Under the pieces are notes generated by a model. That model was not told the origin of the DNA and did no database searches. It saw nothing but the letters and a program-made list of their open reading frames with translations. Below, one piece after another: positions 12,980 through 25,021 of a DNA stretch of 64,000 bases (position 1 is the first letter of the stretch; every line of letters starts with the position of its first letter). Made by a program: the position numbers and the translations under genes. This DNA is from Lactifluus volemus. Taxonomy: Eukaryota; Basidiomycota; Agaricomycetes; Russulales; Russulaceae. The stretch is taken from contig WTXI01000171.1 of assembly GCA_022376515.1 (NCBI GenBank), forward strand, positions 1 through 64,000, read 5' to 3'.

Positions 12980-15482
12980 TCAACTTGAACACGCTGCACG
13001 AACTCGGAGTTTCTCTTTGACGAAGAGATGACGGATAACACCGTCGACCTTCACAGCAAGATCGAGCAGATAACGTACAGCCTCAAGGGAGCAATCCTTG
13101 GCTACTTGATCAATGGAGTTAAGGTCGTGACAACGCGCGCTCGCATTCACGCCATGCTTCATCAACAACTGCACGGCCTGAAACTTCCTAGCCTCGAATG
13201 CTGTCCATAACGGAGTTTCACCATGGCAATTTGTAGTGGCCACGTCAGCTCTACTGTTGAGCAAACAACAACTCTATCGGCTATACGTCCCTGCGTCTTA
13301 TAGTAGCATGCAACTGAGTCACCTCTGATATTTATGTCCAACTGCAGACGAATAATGTCTGGATGTCTCCTATGGAAAGCCACATGAAGTGGAGACAAAT
13401 GGTAACCTCTGGCGTTTACATACCATGGAAAGTTGCTCTGCCAGGCTGAAGAAACTGCATGCCACAGGATAGTATAGGGTGTCGCTTTCGCTTGCGATCA
13501 TGATGGACGTTCATCGAAGCCCTTTGTCCCATCTTCCAAATCGATCCATGTCGTGGATCCAGATCCAGGCAGAAAGTTGTGGCTTCGACGAGTCGAATAA
13601 CCGTCCCATTGAATCTTTCTGTCTTGTGAGGTGGCTAGCCATTTCGTGATCAAAACCTCTTTCACCGTGAAATGTAAAACCGGACTACCAGGGAATCGTT
13701 GACCTCGACAACCGCAGTTGAACTTGAGCATAGTGACAACTACGCATCTTCGGGGTCAGCTCGTTATCAGCTAAGGCGCCTTTTCAGAGTCGAACCGAAC
13801 CGCGAGAACCTCGGCTACTATAGTTCCTCGATGCGTAGTGGGCGAAGCGAGGCCAGAAGACACTGCTGTAACAGACGATTCGTATACTTCCATTTCCCTT
13901 CGGGGATCTCCTTCAACGTTCTTGGAGCACGAGGAACGAGGAAACTTTTTATTTACATACCGTGAGCGCCTGCTGAAAGTCTGCGGATGACCAGGTCCTT
14001 ATCTTCAGATCTCCACCTCCGCGTCTCGTGTGAATGAATGCCATAGTTGATAATGTCAAGCGCTAAAGTGCTCAAGAACGGATCGGATGTCATGTTCATC
14101 ACGACTTGTGACTAGAATATGCACGCGTGAGGTATGTGACCTCATCAGGACCATCGCACAAGTAGGAGGAGTGTTCGGGAATTCATCCACAGCATCCACC
14201 ATGATAGTCGTTCCTCAAAGCTGAGCATGTCCTTGACACATTGTATTAGTAGTTGGTAGTTCACTGCCGTCATTATGCGCTGTGTATAGTTGAGACAAGA
14301 GACCGCAGAAATGGTGAGACTGGTCGCAGGCTGGGTCAGGAGTGAAGAAACGAAGATGCTGACGCGATTCGACCTATCGTTCTCGTTGTTGTAGTGAAAG
14401 TAGGTTGATGAGCTGGTCAACAATATAAACTCCTAACATATCAGAGAATGGGCTTGCCAGAGCCCGGGAAGCGGTCAACGGTGATGAGGACCCAGAGAGT
14501 AGAAGATTCTAGTACGGTTGCTATGTATCCACAAAATGGAGCCGTTGGAATTCCGTTCGTTGAAAGAACTGCTGTTTATGAACACATTGCAGTGCCTTCG
14601 TAGTGACGCCTGCGGGCAATACTGTGACTCATGGGTGGATCTGGAGGGGAGCCATTTTCGTAGCTAAGGCAGTTTTAAAAGGGGACAGTGAACGGTTGAT
14701 CGAGTGCGCAACTGTGGACGGAGTAAGCAGACCCAGTATTAGCGTGGCCAAGCAAGTTTTGCGTATCCTCCCTAGGTTTTAGCCACCGCCACCGCCACTG
14801 GCACGCGCCTCTCTGCCTGTGTCCATTCGCCTAATGGTTGTGGTACATCTCAGCCTCTCTTTCCTATCAGCTTGTTGAAAAAAAATCCTGGATAGGTGAA
14901 CGAAGAACGAAGCATAGAATGCATAGACTCACCGATTCTCTGCGTTAACCGTCATTTCCGCTACGGAAATGACGATAAGGCAGAGAATCAGTGAGTCTGA
15001 TCACAGAATAGTTATCGAGATGTGTGAGAAAGCTTTGGGTGCGTTCGAAGATATCCACCCTTCTCCGAGGTGAATGCATCCCGTAATTCCTTAGTTGTGT
15101 CCTTATAACGCCCAGCATATCAGACGGCTAAGGATGGACGCCACTTTCAGAAATTATCACATATTCAGGAGAAAATGTCTGCTAATTACTGTAAGAAAAA
15201 AACTCTTGCACCAGCTGATTGCCTCGCCAAGTGTAGCGGAAAGCACGAACAGAACACGTACGGTAGGATCACGCCACTTCATCAAAGTCTGACAACTCTT
15301 CCCAACTTGATTGAGTGCGTTATTTGCTTTTGAAATACTGGCGTCAGCGGAGTGGCAGGAGTCGAACTGGTTAACAAATGGATATCTTGTCCGGTCTTGC
15401 TTTTGTATTCTTTCCTTCAAAGCAGCGCGTCGAAAATAGAGAAACTGACACGGTTGGCTAGTTCGTTTGTTGCTGTAGACAT
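12980..15482 (-). pseudogene. Decayed Goodbye-NACHT-ankyrin STAND (NLR-like) gene
   Basis: Reading the minus strand from an ATG at 15482, the order of a fungal STAND protein can be followed through several broken frames. First comes a Goodbye-type N-terminal region (15482-15157) with HPF-like RYPFVNQFDSCHSADA and KWRDPTVRVL...SATLGE. Then a degenerate P-loop PGSGKP (14470-14450), FVSSLLTQPATS and a Walker-B-like IMVDAVDEFPN (about 14211-14173). Next is the HFTVKEVL...LATS segment that precedes ankyrins in this family (about 13680-13630), and last the ankyrin repeats (13398-12980, e.g. HGETPLWTAFEARKFQAVQLL). Stops and frame changes occur at the start of Goodbye, after the P-loop and at Walker B. 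A 36-bp hairpin interrupts it at 14925-14998. Intact relatives are thought to act as intracellular sensors in fungal non-self recognition; this copy is almost certainly not functional. Confidence 0.8.
14925..14998. repeat. Near-perfect inverted repeat (fold-back)
   Basis: Left arm 14925-14960 and right arm 14964-14998 are nearly perfect reverse complements of about 35 bases (GTCATTTCCG / CGGAAATGAC at the tip) with a 3-base CTA loop and only a few mismatches. This would form a very stable hairpin in DNA or RNA. It lies inside the decayed STAND gene and may be a small fold-back (MITE-like) insertion or a palindrome made by repair. No target-site duplication was identified. Confidence 0.85.
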
Positions 15483-17124
15483 AACGTTTGGGTAGAAGCA
15501 GGGAGCTTGGCTGAGCGGGACACGGCTACCACCGTGACCTTCAAGTTCCCACACGGTAACTTAGTCCCGCGTCCTCGCTTATGCTCTCGTCTAGGCAACA
15601 CATGGCTCGTCATGCATGACCTACCTAACCGTCACACCTCATAACTTTCTCTCTGGTCATTTGAAAGGTTCACATTTCTCCTTGGAACATGTTACAAAGG
15701 CATCTACTAGTACCACAGGTGGATTCTTCATTACCCTTTATTCTCATTGGGACGACTTGGCTAAGTCTGAGGGGGATATTTCTAGTGTCTGGCAGCACTT
15801 GCCGTTGCCGTAACGTGTAGTTCAACCGGATAAAAGGTTGTGTCTCGACCCTCGACCCCCTCTCATTTTTTTTTCCTGTCGCTACAGTCCAATATACCCT
15901 TTAGAAATGTTCCCTAGCGCTTTTTTGCAAAACGCCATGGGCATTATAATTCTCTTCCATGAAGTACGCTACGGGCGGTGATACGAGAGCGTGATCTTGA
16001 TCACATTCTTGCATCGTCCGACTCCTCGGACGTAGTGGCAGCCCTCTCAGTAACATGTACACTGTAGAACTCATTTCCTCATTGGCTAGGTCGCTACTGA
16101 GTTGTGCATCGTGACCCCCACGGGGCCCGTGGTGGTCATTTCTTCTCTACGCCATCGGGCTTCTTATACCGACGGTCCAGAAACTGGTCGCTATTACGTC
16201 CTTGCGCCCCCGAACCACCTACCCCATATGTCCATGCAATCCGTATGCATCTTCTCTTATCACCCCTCCAGATTCCATAGCACTGGGGCGCCTGATCATG
16301 ATGAACGCGAAGCATCATTCCGGAGAAGAAAAAAATAGTTCCTTCTCATTCCTTTCTGGTGGCACTGTTTCATCAGTTTGCCACATATATTCAAAATTAG
16401 GGCACTTAAAGGAGAGGATGGGGGAGTCCTGAATAGATGTGGGGCTGAAAATTTCTTTGTGATGCGCTCTCAACACCAATGCGTGCGTATCAGTGCGCGT
16501 TCATACCAGGCTCGACAAATCGTTGGGCCCAGGCCATTTCTAACAATCGGATTACAGATTCGACATCAATTCTTTACGCCTTGAATTTTCCCTCATTAGT
16601 TTCTCGGAGGCAGTATATACTGCAAGTTACGATGGTGAACCACTTTTCCGGTCCATAGAGTTACCGTAATCTCAGAGCTCAAACGGCTGATATTCCGGGC
16701 TCGGCACGCTCTGGTTCTGGTTTTTAAGCTTCGACATCGTGGTTGACAGCTTCCGATCCCCTCATTTTCGCCGGCGAAGATACCCCACGAGCAGTTACAA
16801 TTCACAGTACGGGAGTTTTCCTTGGTGATCAGGGACGCTAATTGATAAATTTTTACCTCTAGCTCAGCTCGTCTGACTTCTGACACATTTCAAGTTGATG
16901 TCTTGACCGTGACTAATAGCGAAGGACCAGTCGCATGCAAGTTCAAGTTGGACTAACGTCATTGTGCCTCTAACGTTCGCACTATTCGCACAATTTCCCC
17001 ATTTATTCAACAAAGTCTGTCTTCAAGACGACGATATATATACCGCTTGTGCCGCATCAGTTTTGTCATTGACACTTTTCACCTCCCTCTTTCTTGGTTG
17101 TCGCTCGCTTCCGTCGCTACCCTG
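15483..17124. other. Intergenic stretch, no supported gene
   Basis: About 1.6 kb. No frame is recognisable. A TATATATA run at about 17033-17042, roughly 85 bases before the ATG at 17125, is a plausible TATA element for the gene to the right. Confidence 0.5.
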
Positions 17125-18762
17125 ATGGCCAGCTTATCATCTGCCCCGCCCGAAGTCATGCAACTGTACGTCACCTTGGCATGTCGTTGACCATATCCTG
17201 ACTTTTTTTGCGCCTAGTGCTGCCCCTCTTGTGCGCGTTGGCTCATTTTCACCGTTCAGCCAACTACTCACAACTTGAACGACGTGTACAGCTCTTCGGT
17301 CCTCTAGTTAATTGGTGCCTGTATGGCGCTCTGTGTGTCCAAATTTGTAAGTGTCTCATTACAAGTTCAATTGTTCCATTAAATGATCTACGCACAGATG
17401 TATATAGCTACAACTTCCCGGACGATAAACGAATCATAAAAGTCCTCGGTGAGTGGGGTTATGTCGACACTCCAAGCGAAGTAACGAGCAAGTAGAATAG
17501 CATACTTCGTCTTTCTACTGGATACCGTCCAAACGATTCTGACCGCAGCCGATGTCTACTATTGGTTCATTGAAGGATTTGGCGACGTGGAGCACCTCAA
17601 ACAATCGCACTTTGCTCCTATCGATATCCCGTTAATCCATGCAATCATTTCGCTCATCATTCAAGAATATTTCTGCTATCGAATCTGGACTCTAAATAGA
17701 CGATCATCATGGTTTTGCATTGTCATCGCTGTTGTATGTATATCTCCTGTGATATCCAGAATGTTCTGACTGTGTCTCGATAAAGATTTCAGCGCTTCAG
17801 TCAATCGGAGGATTTTGGGGTGGAATCAAGGCAAGTCTTGTGTAAATCACTCAATGCTCATACCCACCGCATGGTCCAGTCACTCGTACTTGGGAGGTAT
17901 GCCGTCTCCAAGGCGGCGTTCTATGTGCGCATTCCCGGTTCCACAATGGTATACAGGTAGCTGATGAATTGCAACGTTAGCTCTGGTCGATCCCGAGTGC
18001 GGTGGCGGATATCCTTATTGCTGGCTCAATGTTGCTACTTGTTCGTGATCTCCCCTCTTTTCTACTCAAAGGCATCAACCATTCGCTCTCTCGCAGCTGA
18101 CTCAAACCCGTGGCCACGATGGTCGTTTCCCTAACTACATATTGGTTCGCGTGGTGCGTCTTGTCGTCGAAACGAACACACTTACAGGTATATATCTTTG
18201 TACAAACACCAAGTATCCTGGTCTCCATCTTACGCCATATTAAGCTAGCGTTGCTATCACCTCTTTCGTGCTTTATGTCGCCTTCCCTGTAGGTAAAGCT
18301 AAGACATCTTACATTCCTTCTTCTAACCCATTTCTTTGTCTTCGCAGAATCAAATCTATTACACATTCACGTACGTTTTGTCGTATGACGCTGATGCACG
18401 TGCTGATGTTCGAACAAGTGCCGGAATTATTGGGAAACTGTAATTGGCGTGTTGTACGTGATGTGTGAACGGTTTCTCACGAGAGCTCCAGGTATTCCAA
18501 CACCCTGTTGGTGAGCCTCAACAACCGCATCTACTTCCGTGACCATCCTTCCACCGATGCCGTTGTGGATAGCGGACATGTGACTTCTGACCAGTTTCGT
18601 CGTTCCGCGGTGGCATCACTCCATTTTTCTGATCGTCGGCTATCCACACACACGGGAACGCCCGATGGTACTTTCAAGCTTCATTCCATTTCCCACGCTA
18701 TGGACTTGGAAAAGGGCAAAAGCGACGCGGTCAAGGTCAGCGTTAGTTCGGATTCAAGATGA
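17125..18762 (+). CDS. DUF6534-type membrane protein, type 3, copy A
   Basis: The product starts MASLSSAPPEVMQL and carries the family blocks LFGPLVNWCLYGALCVQ, YVYSYNFPDDKR, YFVFLLDTVQTILTAADVYYW, IIQEYFCYRIWTLNRR, LWSIPSAVADILIAGSMLLL, RVVRLVVETNTLT, KLYSNTLLVSLNNRIYFRDH and the acidic/basic tail ending KVSVSSDSR. About thirteen exons follow the same intron pattern as its relatives. The exon ending WGGIK is followed by GCAAGT, a GC donor, also present in copy B. The CACAG acceptor used by copy B for the next exon reads CACCG here; an in-frame downstream GTCCAG can replace it and shortens the loop. Copy B lies convergent on its right and is its closest relative by eye. Function of DUF6534 proteins is unknown; seven hydrophobic segments indicate a multi-pass membrane protein. 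Confidence 0.85.
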
Positions 18763-19524
18763 GGCTTACCGACCTTTGGTACCATTGATATTCAGTCACA
18801 TATGACAAGATTCCTAGGTTCAGCGCTGCATGACGCGACCACATCGGCTGTGGTCGATGACGGAGTTGGTACGGCCGGTCGATTTTCTTGACGTTCACAT
18901 GACCACGTAATGCCAAATCACGTCTATCACTTATTTTCTCTTCACGTTTTGTTTTTATATGCAACTTTCATTCCACTATACGCCTAGGACGAGATGCAGA
19001 GTGGGATTGATTGTACATAGTTACGAGAGGAATTCAATTGTAAATAATACGTTTGTACTTAGGTAGAACACTAAGTTGGAGGTGGATTTAAAGCTGGAGT
19101 GCAGGGCGTTTATCCTAGCACCTTCTTTCAGTTCTTGGCCATGTCTGTGAGAAGGCTATTTCCGGGCTGTCTGCGTGGTTGCTTTGCTTTGTCAGCGCCT
19201 CTACTAGGTCATCCTTCAACGACATAGATATGGCCGTACTATAACGCGTCATCAAAGCTGATGGTGTCGACTCTATAATTTGAAAAAGGTAGAATTCAAG
19301 TTCCGTCGATCACTTGTAACTAGTAGAGTCCAAACAACAAGCGATACAACACAGTAATATGCGGTCGTGTAGACCTACAGCCTAAAGGCGCCCCTATCTA
19401 ACAGGTCCATATTTAACCACAGCAGATTGGCCACATCAAACATAGGGACGCAAGAAAATTGTAATTAATGGCTGAATAGAGGAGTCATTTAGAAGTAGAG
19501 GAGGGCAGTAAAGATAGAACGTAC
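18763..19524. other. Spacer between convergent genes A and B
   Basis: About 760 bases between the two 3' ends. No gene seen; presumably both terminators and 3' untranslated regions are here. Confidence 0.55.
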
Positions 19525-21175
19525 TCACCTTTGGCCTGAGCTAAAGCTGGCCTCGTCGCCTTTGCCCTGTCTTAAGTGCATAGGATGGGAAATGGAATGG
19601 AGCTTGATGCCTTCGTCGGTTGTGTTTGTAGGTGGCTGGCCTGGAGTAAACGGTGACGTTACAGCGAAACGACGAGAATTGTCGGAAGAGATAGCATGTT
19701 CGGTATCAACGGTGATGGCGAGGGGGCGGTCGCGGAAGTAGATGCGGTTGTTGAGGCTCACCAAAAGGGTATTTGAATACCTGAAAAACGCTTGTGAGAA
19801 CTGGCTCACACGTCGCATACACACGTTGGTCACATTTTTCCAATAATTCCGGCACTTTTTTTGCAAACATCATCAGTAAGGATGCCAGTGAGGCCCAACG
19901 AGACAAGACGTACGTGAACGTGTAGTATATCTCCTTCTGTGAAGACAGAGAAACAGGTCAGAAGAAGCAACGCAGGATGTCTCGGCTTAACCTACAGGGA
20001 AAGCTACATAAAGCGCAAAAGAAGCGACGGCTACGCTAGCTTTAAGATGGGATGGTGTAAAATGGGCATCGAAACAGGGTTTGTGCAAAGAGATGTACCT
20101 GTAAGTGTGTTCGTTTCGACAATAAGACGAACCACGCGAACCAATACATAGTTGGGAAAATGACCGGAATGGCGTCGGCTCAACTATGGCAAATCCAATT
20201 GAATAAGTTATGTCGCTAAGGAGAAAAGGGGTGAGGTCACGGACAAGTAACACCATTGAGCCGGCAATCAGGATATCCACCAAAGCACTCGGGATCGACC
20301 AGAGCTAAAGTTGCAAGTTATTAACTGGGCGCGTACCATTATGACAACGGGAGTGCATACATATAGTGCCACCTTGGAGACTGCATACCTCCCCACTACG
20401 AGTGACTGGACCGCCTGTGGGCAAGAGCATACAAAGAGGTTTGAAAAACACTTGCCTCAATGCCGCCCCAAAAGGCCCCAATTGCTTGGATCATTGCCAT
20501 CTTTATCCGAGCAGAGTCAGGGACTCGGACTTTTGGATATCACGGAAAATATACGTACGATAGCGATTACAGCGCATAACCAAGGTCGCCTGCTCAGAGT
20601 CCAGATTCGATAGCAGAAATATTCCTGAACGATGAGCGAAATGACTGCATCAATTAACGGGATATCTATAGGTGCAAAATGCGATTCCTGGAGGCGCTCT
20701 AGTACGCCATATCCTTCTATGAACCAATAGTAGACATCGGCCGCGGTCAAAATCGTTTGGACGGTTTCCAGTAGAAAGACGAAGTATGCTATTCTAATGG
20801 TTCGTCACTTCGTCTGGGGGTGCTAACGAATCCCGGACACTCACTGACAGCTTTTATGGTTCGTTTATCGTCCGGGAAATTGTAGCTATATACATCTGTG
20901 CGTGGGTCATCGTCAATGGAACACTCGAACTTGAAATGAGATTGTTTACAAGTCTGGACACAAAGAACGCCATATAGCCACCAGTTAACGAGAGTACCGA
21001 AGAGCTGTCAGTGTGGGTGTCGTTGTGAATACCCATTAACTCAATGACTAGAATGAGCTCCAACGCACAAGAGGGGCAGTACTGTGCAAAAGTCAGGATA
21101 ACTCGGATCAAACAACACACCAAGTTTGACGTACTGTTTGATGACTTCGGGTGTGGCAGACGGTAACCTGGCCAT
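19525..21175 (-). CDS. DUF6534-type membrane protein, type 3, copy B
   Basis: Minus-strand relative of copy A. It starts MARLPSATPEVIK at 21175 and ends FSSGQR. Blocks seen in order: LFGTLVNWWLYGVLCVQ, YVYSYNFPDDKRTIK, YFVFLLETVQTILTAADVYYW, IVQEYFCYRIWTLSRR, AIGAFWGGIE, AVQSLVVGRYAVSKVALY, LWSIPSALVDILIAGSMVLL, SGHFPNYVLVRVVRLIVETNTLT, SVAVASFALYVAFP, YSNTLLVSLNNRIYFRDRP. The intron after WGGIE begins with a GC donor (20455-20454) and ends CCCACAG. All joins examined are in phase, so the gene appears intact. The Gly/Asp-rich tail differs strongly from copy A while the helices are alike. Confidence 0.85.
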
Positions 21176-22164
21176 CAGCATACTAACTTAGTAGCGGAAG
21201 TGAATGGCAACAAGTGGGAAGGAAGGATGTGAGGGAGCCATAACAAGCTGAAGTGAAACAAGTAAATATATCCTTTGATCACGGGACAATTTCGGACACA
21301 CACGCCGCGGCGATGAGGCCTCGATGGGGATGTTGCCAGTGTAAATTTTGCACGAGTTAGCCGAATCTTGATCCTCTGAAATTGACCGTGTTGTAACCAG
21401 CGCATACAGGCTCAGCCCGTGAAAGCGAAGGCCAATATAAATGGTATTATCTAACCTGTAGTGAGCTCACACAGGCTAAGGAAGAGTCAGTAAGGGATGT
21501 AAGTAATAAGTCAAAGATAAGCTACTAACCTCAGTCCGTGAAAGCAAAGGCTGAGGCACAAAAGGAGAGCGTTCCGTACTATAAGTACTACTAGGCATTA
21601 AATGAAGAAATTTAAAGTGTATTCAGTAGCTGTTCGGGAATTAATTTTCTCACCGATGTGAGCGGAACTGGAAAAGCTTATCGTAGAGTTATGCTTTAAA
21701 ACTGCTGTAACCGATGAACGATCGAGAGAACCATTGATAGTGAACGGTGGTGAAATTGCCCCCTAATACCGTGACAACGTTGAGAAGGTAGCACAAAAAG
21801 GTTCATACAAATCATCCTCCCCTCTAACGGTACTAATTATGAGAGGGGAATATAAGCCAACGGTTGGAACAATGCAACGAAACAATGCCACAGGCAGGGA
21901 ACGGGAATATTCTATGTGGAAAGTAGTCGTTTAGATGTGCCAGCGGCCCCATGATGGCCTCTATTGATGAAAGTAATTTGGGGTAACAAAAATTGCGCTT
22001 GTCGTGTTGACAAATTTCAGAGAACGAAACATGGTGTACTTTGACCGGGCCACACAACACATCACAAGGTGCACGGCAGATGCCGAGAGTGCGGATCACG
22101 TGACATTCTGGCGTGATGGCCACAACTGTCAACAACTGAATCCATTCGACTCGACTCAACAATC
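21176..22164. promoter_or_regulatory. Divergent promoter region of copy B and SPP2
   Basis: Copy B reads left from 21175 and SPP2 reads right from 22165. A roughly 20-base sequence (CTCAGYCCGTGAAAGCRAAGGC) occurs twice, at about 21411 and 21531, and could be a duplicated binding site or chance. No other element is evident. Confidence 0.35.
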
Positions 22165-23520
22165 ATGTCGACACCTGCGCTCAACAAGGTGTCATTCACT
22201 GTTCGTCGTCCCACGCCAGAGTCGCGTGCTACCTCAATTGGCCTGGATTCTGATGACACACGTTTCAAATTGCCCGCCTTGCCCCGCCACATCATTCAAG
22301 ACAACAGCGCTGGTAATAGCACCCCAGGCAGTCCTCTTCGCGGTAACTCTCCGAAAAGAAATGCACCAGATAGCGCAGATTCAAGCGACGAGGACGATGG
22401 CCAACCTCCAGATGAACTTGTAACCGGCTTTGACCGGTTTGGTGTTCAGCGGTGTGTACCCACGTAATCGCGCTCTAAACGCAGAGGTCCACAGCTCACT
22501 TTAGTTCATTCAATTAACCGTAGAGTCAACCCCAAACCTGAGCCGCAGGGCCCTCTCATCATACCCGCTTTAAAGGATCGAGATTGGCGAGAACTCGCAA
22601 GGAGACGCCGAACTGGCACTAGTGGCCGGATGTATGTTCCCCCCAGTGGCCAGGCGGGTACAGGCGCGGATGGGAGCGTTGGCGGACTCGGAACACGGGA
22701 TACTATAAACTCGGGGCCGCAGATGGAAGGCCTGCAGGTACGCAAGCGTGCACGGATTGATGAAACCGATGGTAGAGTCATTGAGCCCGAGCCACCTGCT
22801 GCCATAGAGGACAGGTCTGAGGTGACTGAAGACCAACGTGCGATACGTGCGCTTCTCGCTAGTGCTGAGGGGGATGAGGGTCATGAAATGCCAACGGTCG
22901 ACATCATCCCCATGACGGATGGCAGCTCTGTACGATGTGCGCCAACGGAGGACGATGCATTCAAGCAGGACATTGACGAACTTCCCGGCGAGGTGACACT
23001 ACAAGATTACGAACGCATGCCCGTCTCGCAATTTGGTGCTGCGCTGCTACGCGGAATGGGATGGAAGCCCGGCGAACCTGCAAGCCGGAACAAAAATCGT
23101 GGAATCGTCGAACCTTGGCTGCCTCCCTCAAGACCTGCACTACTCGGCATCGGCGCGAAGGAACGCGAAGTCTTTGACGACGGTAGTAGGGGAAAGCGTA
23201 CACCTTCCCGCCCAGAACGCAAATACGTTCCACTCGTGCGCAAAGAGTCGGACAGGTCATCCTCGTCTCTTTCGCAACCCCCATCACGCAGTGATTCTAG
23301 GAGGGCGTCGCCATCGCCGTCGTCGTCGCGAACTGAACGAAGAGATCGCGATCAGGGCTATAGAGACCGATACCGTGATCGGGATCGGGATAGGGATGGG
23401 AGGAGTGATGGAGACCGTGAACGAGAGCGAGGTCAGGACGGAGATAGGGATGGGCGAGGAGGTCGAGGTCGTGATCATTCGCCACATTCAAGTCGCCCAA
23501 GTCGTGACCGCCGTGATTAA
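22165..23520 (+). CDS. SPP2: G-patch pre-mRNA splicing factor SPP2
   Basis: Two exons (22165-22451 and 22524-23520) give 427 residues. The key block at about residues 261-309 is an SPP2/GPKOW-type G-patch: MPVSQFGAALLRGMGWKPGE, followed by VEPWLPPSRPALLGIGAKE. In yeast and animals such proteins bind and activate the spliceosomal DEAH helicase Prp2/DHX16 before the first step of splicing, in the nucleus. The N-terminal half holds FTVRRPTP and a conserved region (IIPALKDRDWRELARRRR). The C-terminal hundred residues are Ser/Arg/Asp/Gly repeats (RDRDRDRDGRSDGDRERER), which suits an RNA-associated tail. The next gene starts only about 110 bases downstream on the same strand. Confidence 0.92.
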
Positions 23521-23631
23521 TGACGACTCTTAATGACGACTTGGAATCGATTTTACTTTGGGCCATTACCGCTTGTTTTACGATCTTTTCATAAAAGGTG
23601 GATTGCCTCCTGTACTTTTACCCCCACCTAG

Positions 23632-24804
23632 ATGAGATATACTGTCTTCCTTGGGGCACCGCCTCCCTCGACCACGAGTACACTCAGTGACGATGAGTTG
23701 TCCTTTCAATGGCACACGGTTGAATCTACCACCAAAACAGCGTTGAAGGACACGAGCACCGAAAGTTTCCCGGTGTATCATTCTGCAGAACTCGACGCGG
23801 CTAGTCGACAGATCTCAACCATGTACGAGAACATCATTTTCGGGGAGGAAGATGAGGACAAAGGTGATACTCAGATAGTTGAAGAGGACTTGATGCGCGG
23901 TACTACCCAAGGAGGTGAGATCGCATAGACGAGGCGTCGCAACTGCATAGTAATGACCCCCTCGGTCTTCCCAGACAAAACGACTCTGACGACCTGGGTT
24001 GCGATGACACAGCCCGAAGGCCGGAGCGAAGCCATGAATAGTTTGCCGTTATTCGCATCAACAACACGCCTATCCATACAGAACAACATGGAGACGCAAG
24101 ACTTCTCCACCGGCGGCTCTTATTCCGAGGCGTCGTCGTCCATCGCGCGATTCCCTGCTTTTCAGTTCTCGCTGAGCGCACTTTCTTTCCTTGCCTCCGC
24201 TCGGGGAAAAGTGTGCCTCCTACTTTCCGTGCTCGAAGTGGATGGGCCGGACGAGGTTACCGTGCGTCGTGGACCGGATGCAGGGCACGTCGTTTCCGTA
24301 CTTCGTCTAATCGTGGGCGACGAGGCGAACACAATTCGGAAGCTTACCGCATGGCGTGAAATCGCGGAGACATGGGGTGGCGCGACCCAAGCGGAGGGCG
24401 TGCGTCGTGGTGACGTGGTTTACTTTGAAAGTACGCTCTCTTTGCATCCTCCGCACCTCTTCGTTCTGTAATCTCATTCGCACGCACACACGCATCTCGC
24501 TGACCTGCCCATCTTTGTTTATTTTTTTTTATTGATAGGCGTTCTGGCCACCGATATTGAAAGCGCCAACGGCGGACTCACACCTGTCCTCACGGCGTCT
24601 CCAAACCTTCGCTCCCGGGCAGAAATTTGTTTCCGTACGATGCCGCGCCCATCCGTACCAGCCGACATGCGTCTGCGGCCCGACCTGCGTCTCAGTGCGA
24701 GCGACGCTGCAGTACGCCGTGTCGCTGCCGTTGTTGCATGGTTCGAACGAATGGCCGGTCTCAGCGGTGCGCGGAGCGGTCCGGGTGTAGCGGTGGTCAC
24801 GTGA
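23632..24804 (+). CDS. OB-fold protein resembling shieldin complex subunit 2
   Basis: Three exons (23632-23914, 23975-24430, 24539-24804) join in frame to 334 residues. The first third is acidic and Ser/Thr-rich and not recognisable. The second half reads like a single-strand-DNA-binding type OB-fold: VSVLRLIVGDEANTIRKLTAWREIAETWG, then RRGDVVYFES, LTASPNLRSRAEICFRTMPR, RPDLRLSASDAAVRRVAAVVAWFERMAGL. I recall this pattern from fungal proteins annotated with the first OB-fold of SHLD2, the shieldin subunit that protects DNA ends in animals; that annotation is from memory and needs a profile search. Phase agreement at both introns supports the model. It lies about 110 bases after SPP2 and on the same strand. 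Confidence 0.7.
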
Positions 24805-25021
24805 AACGCTGTGTTGGTTTTTGGTTCTGCCATTTTCGGGCCCGAGTCACATCTTTAACCGAGCCACGCTCAAAGCTCGCGGCTGCTGCCACGAGCCATT
24901 GGCGACCACACAAACTCCATGCCCCTCAGTACAATATAAAGGAAGCAAGACCTGCCTCCTGCGGTGTGGTCTCTGCAAAAATTTTCGTTTCCAGAATTTC
25001 CTTCCTTCTTCTCGCCACGCG

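Noticed and set aside
24821..25021. Upstream extension of the unrecognised 227-residue frame
   Set aside because: It has no ATG; the first suitable start is at 25022.
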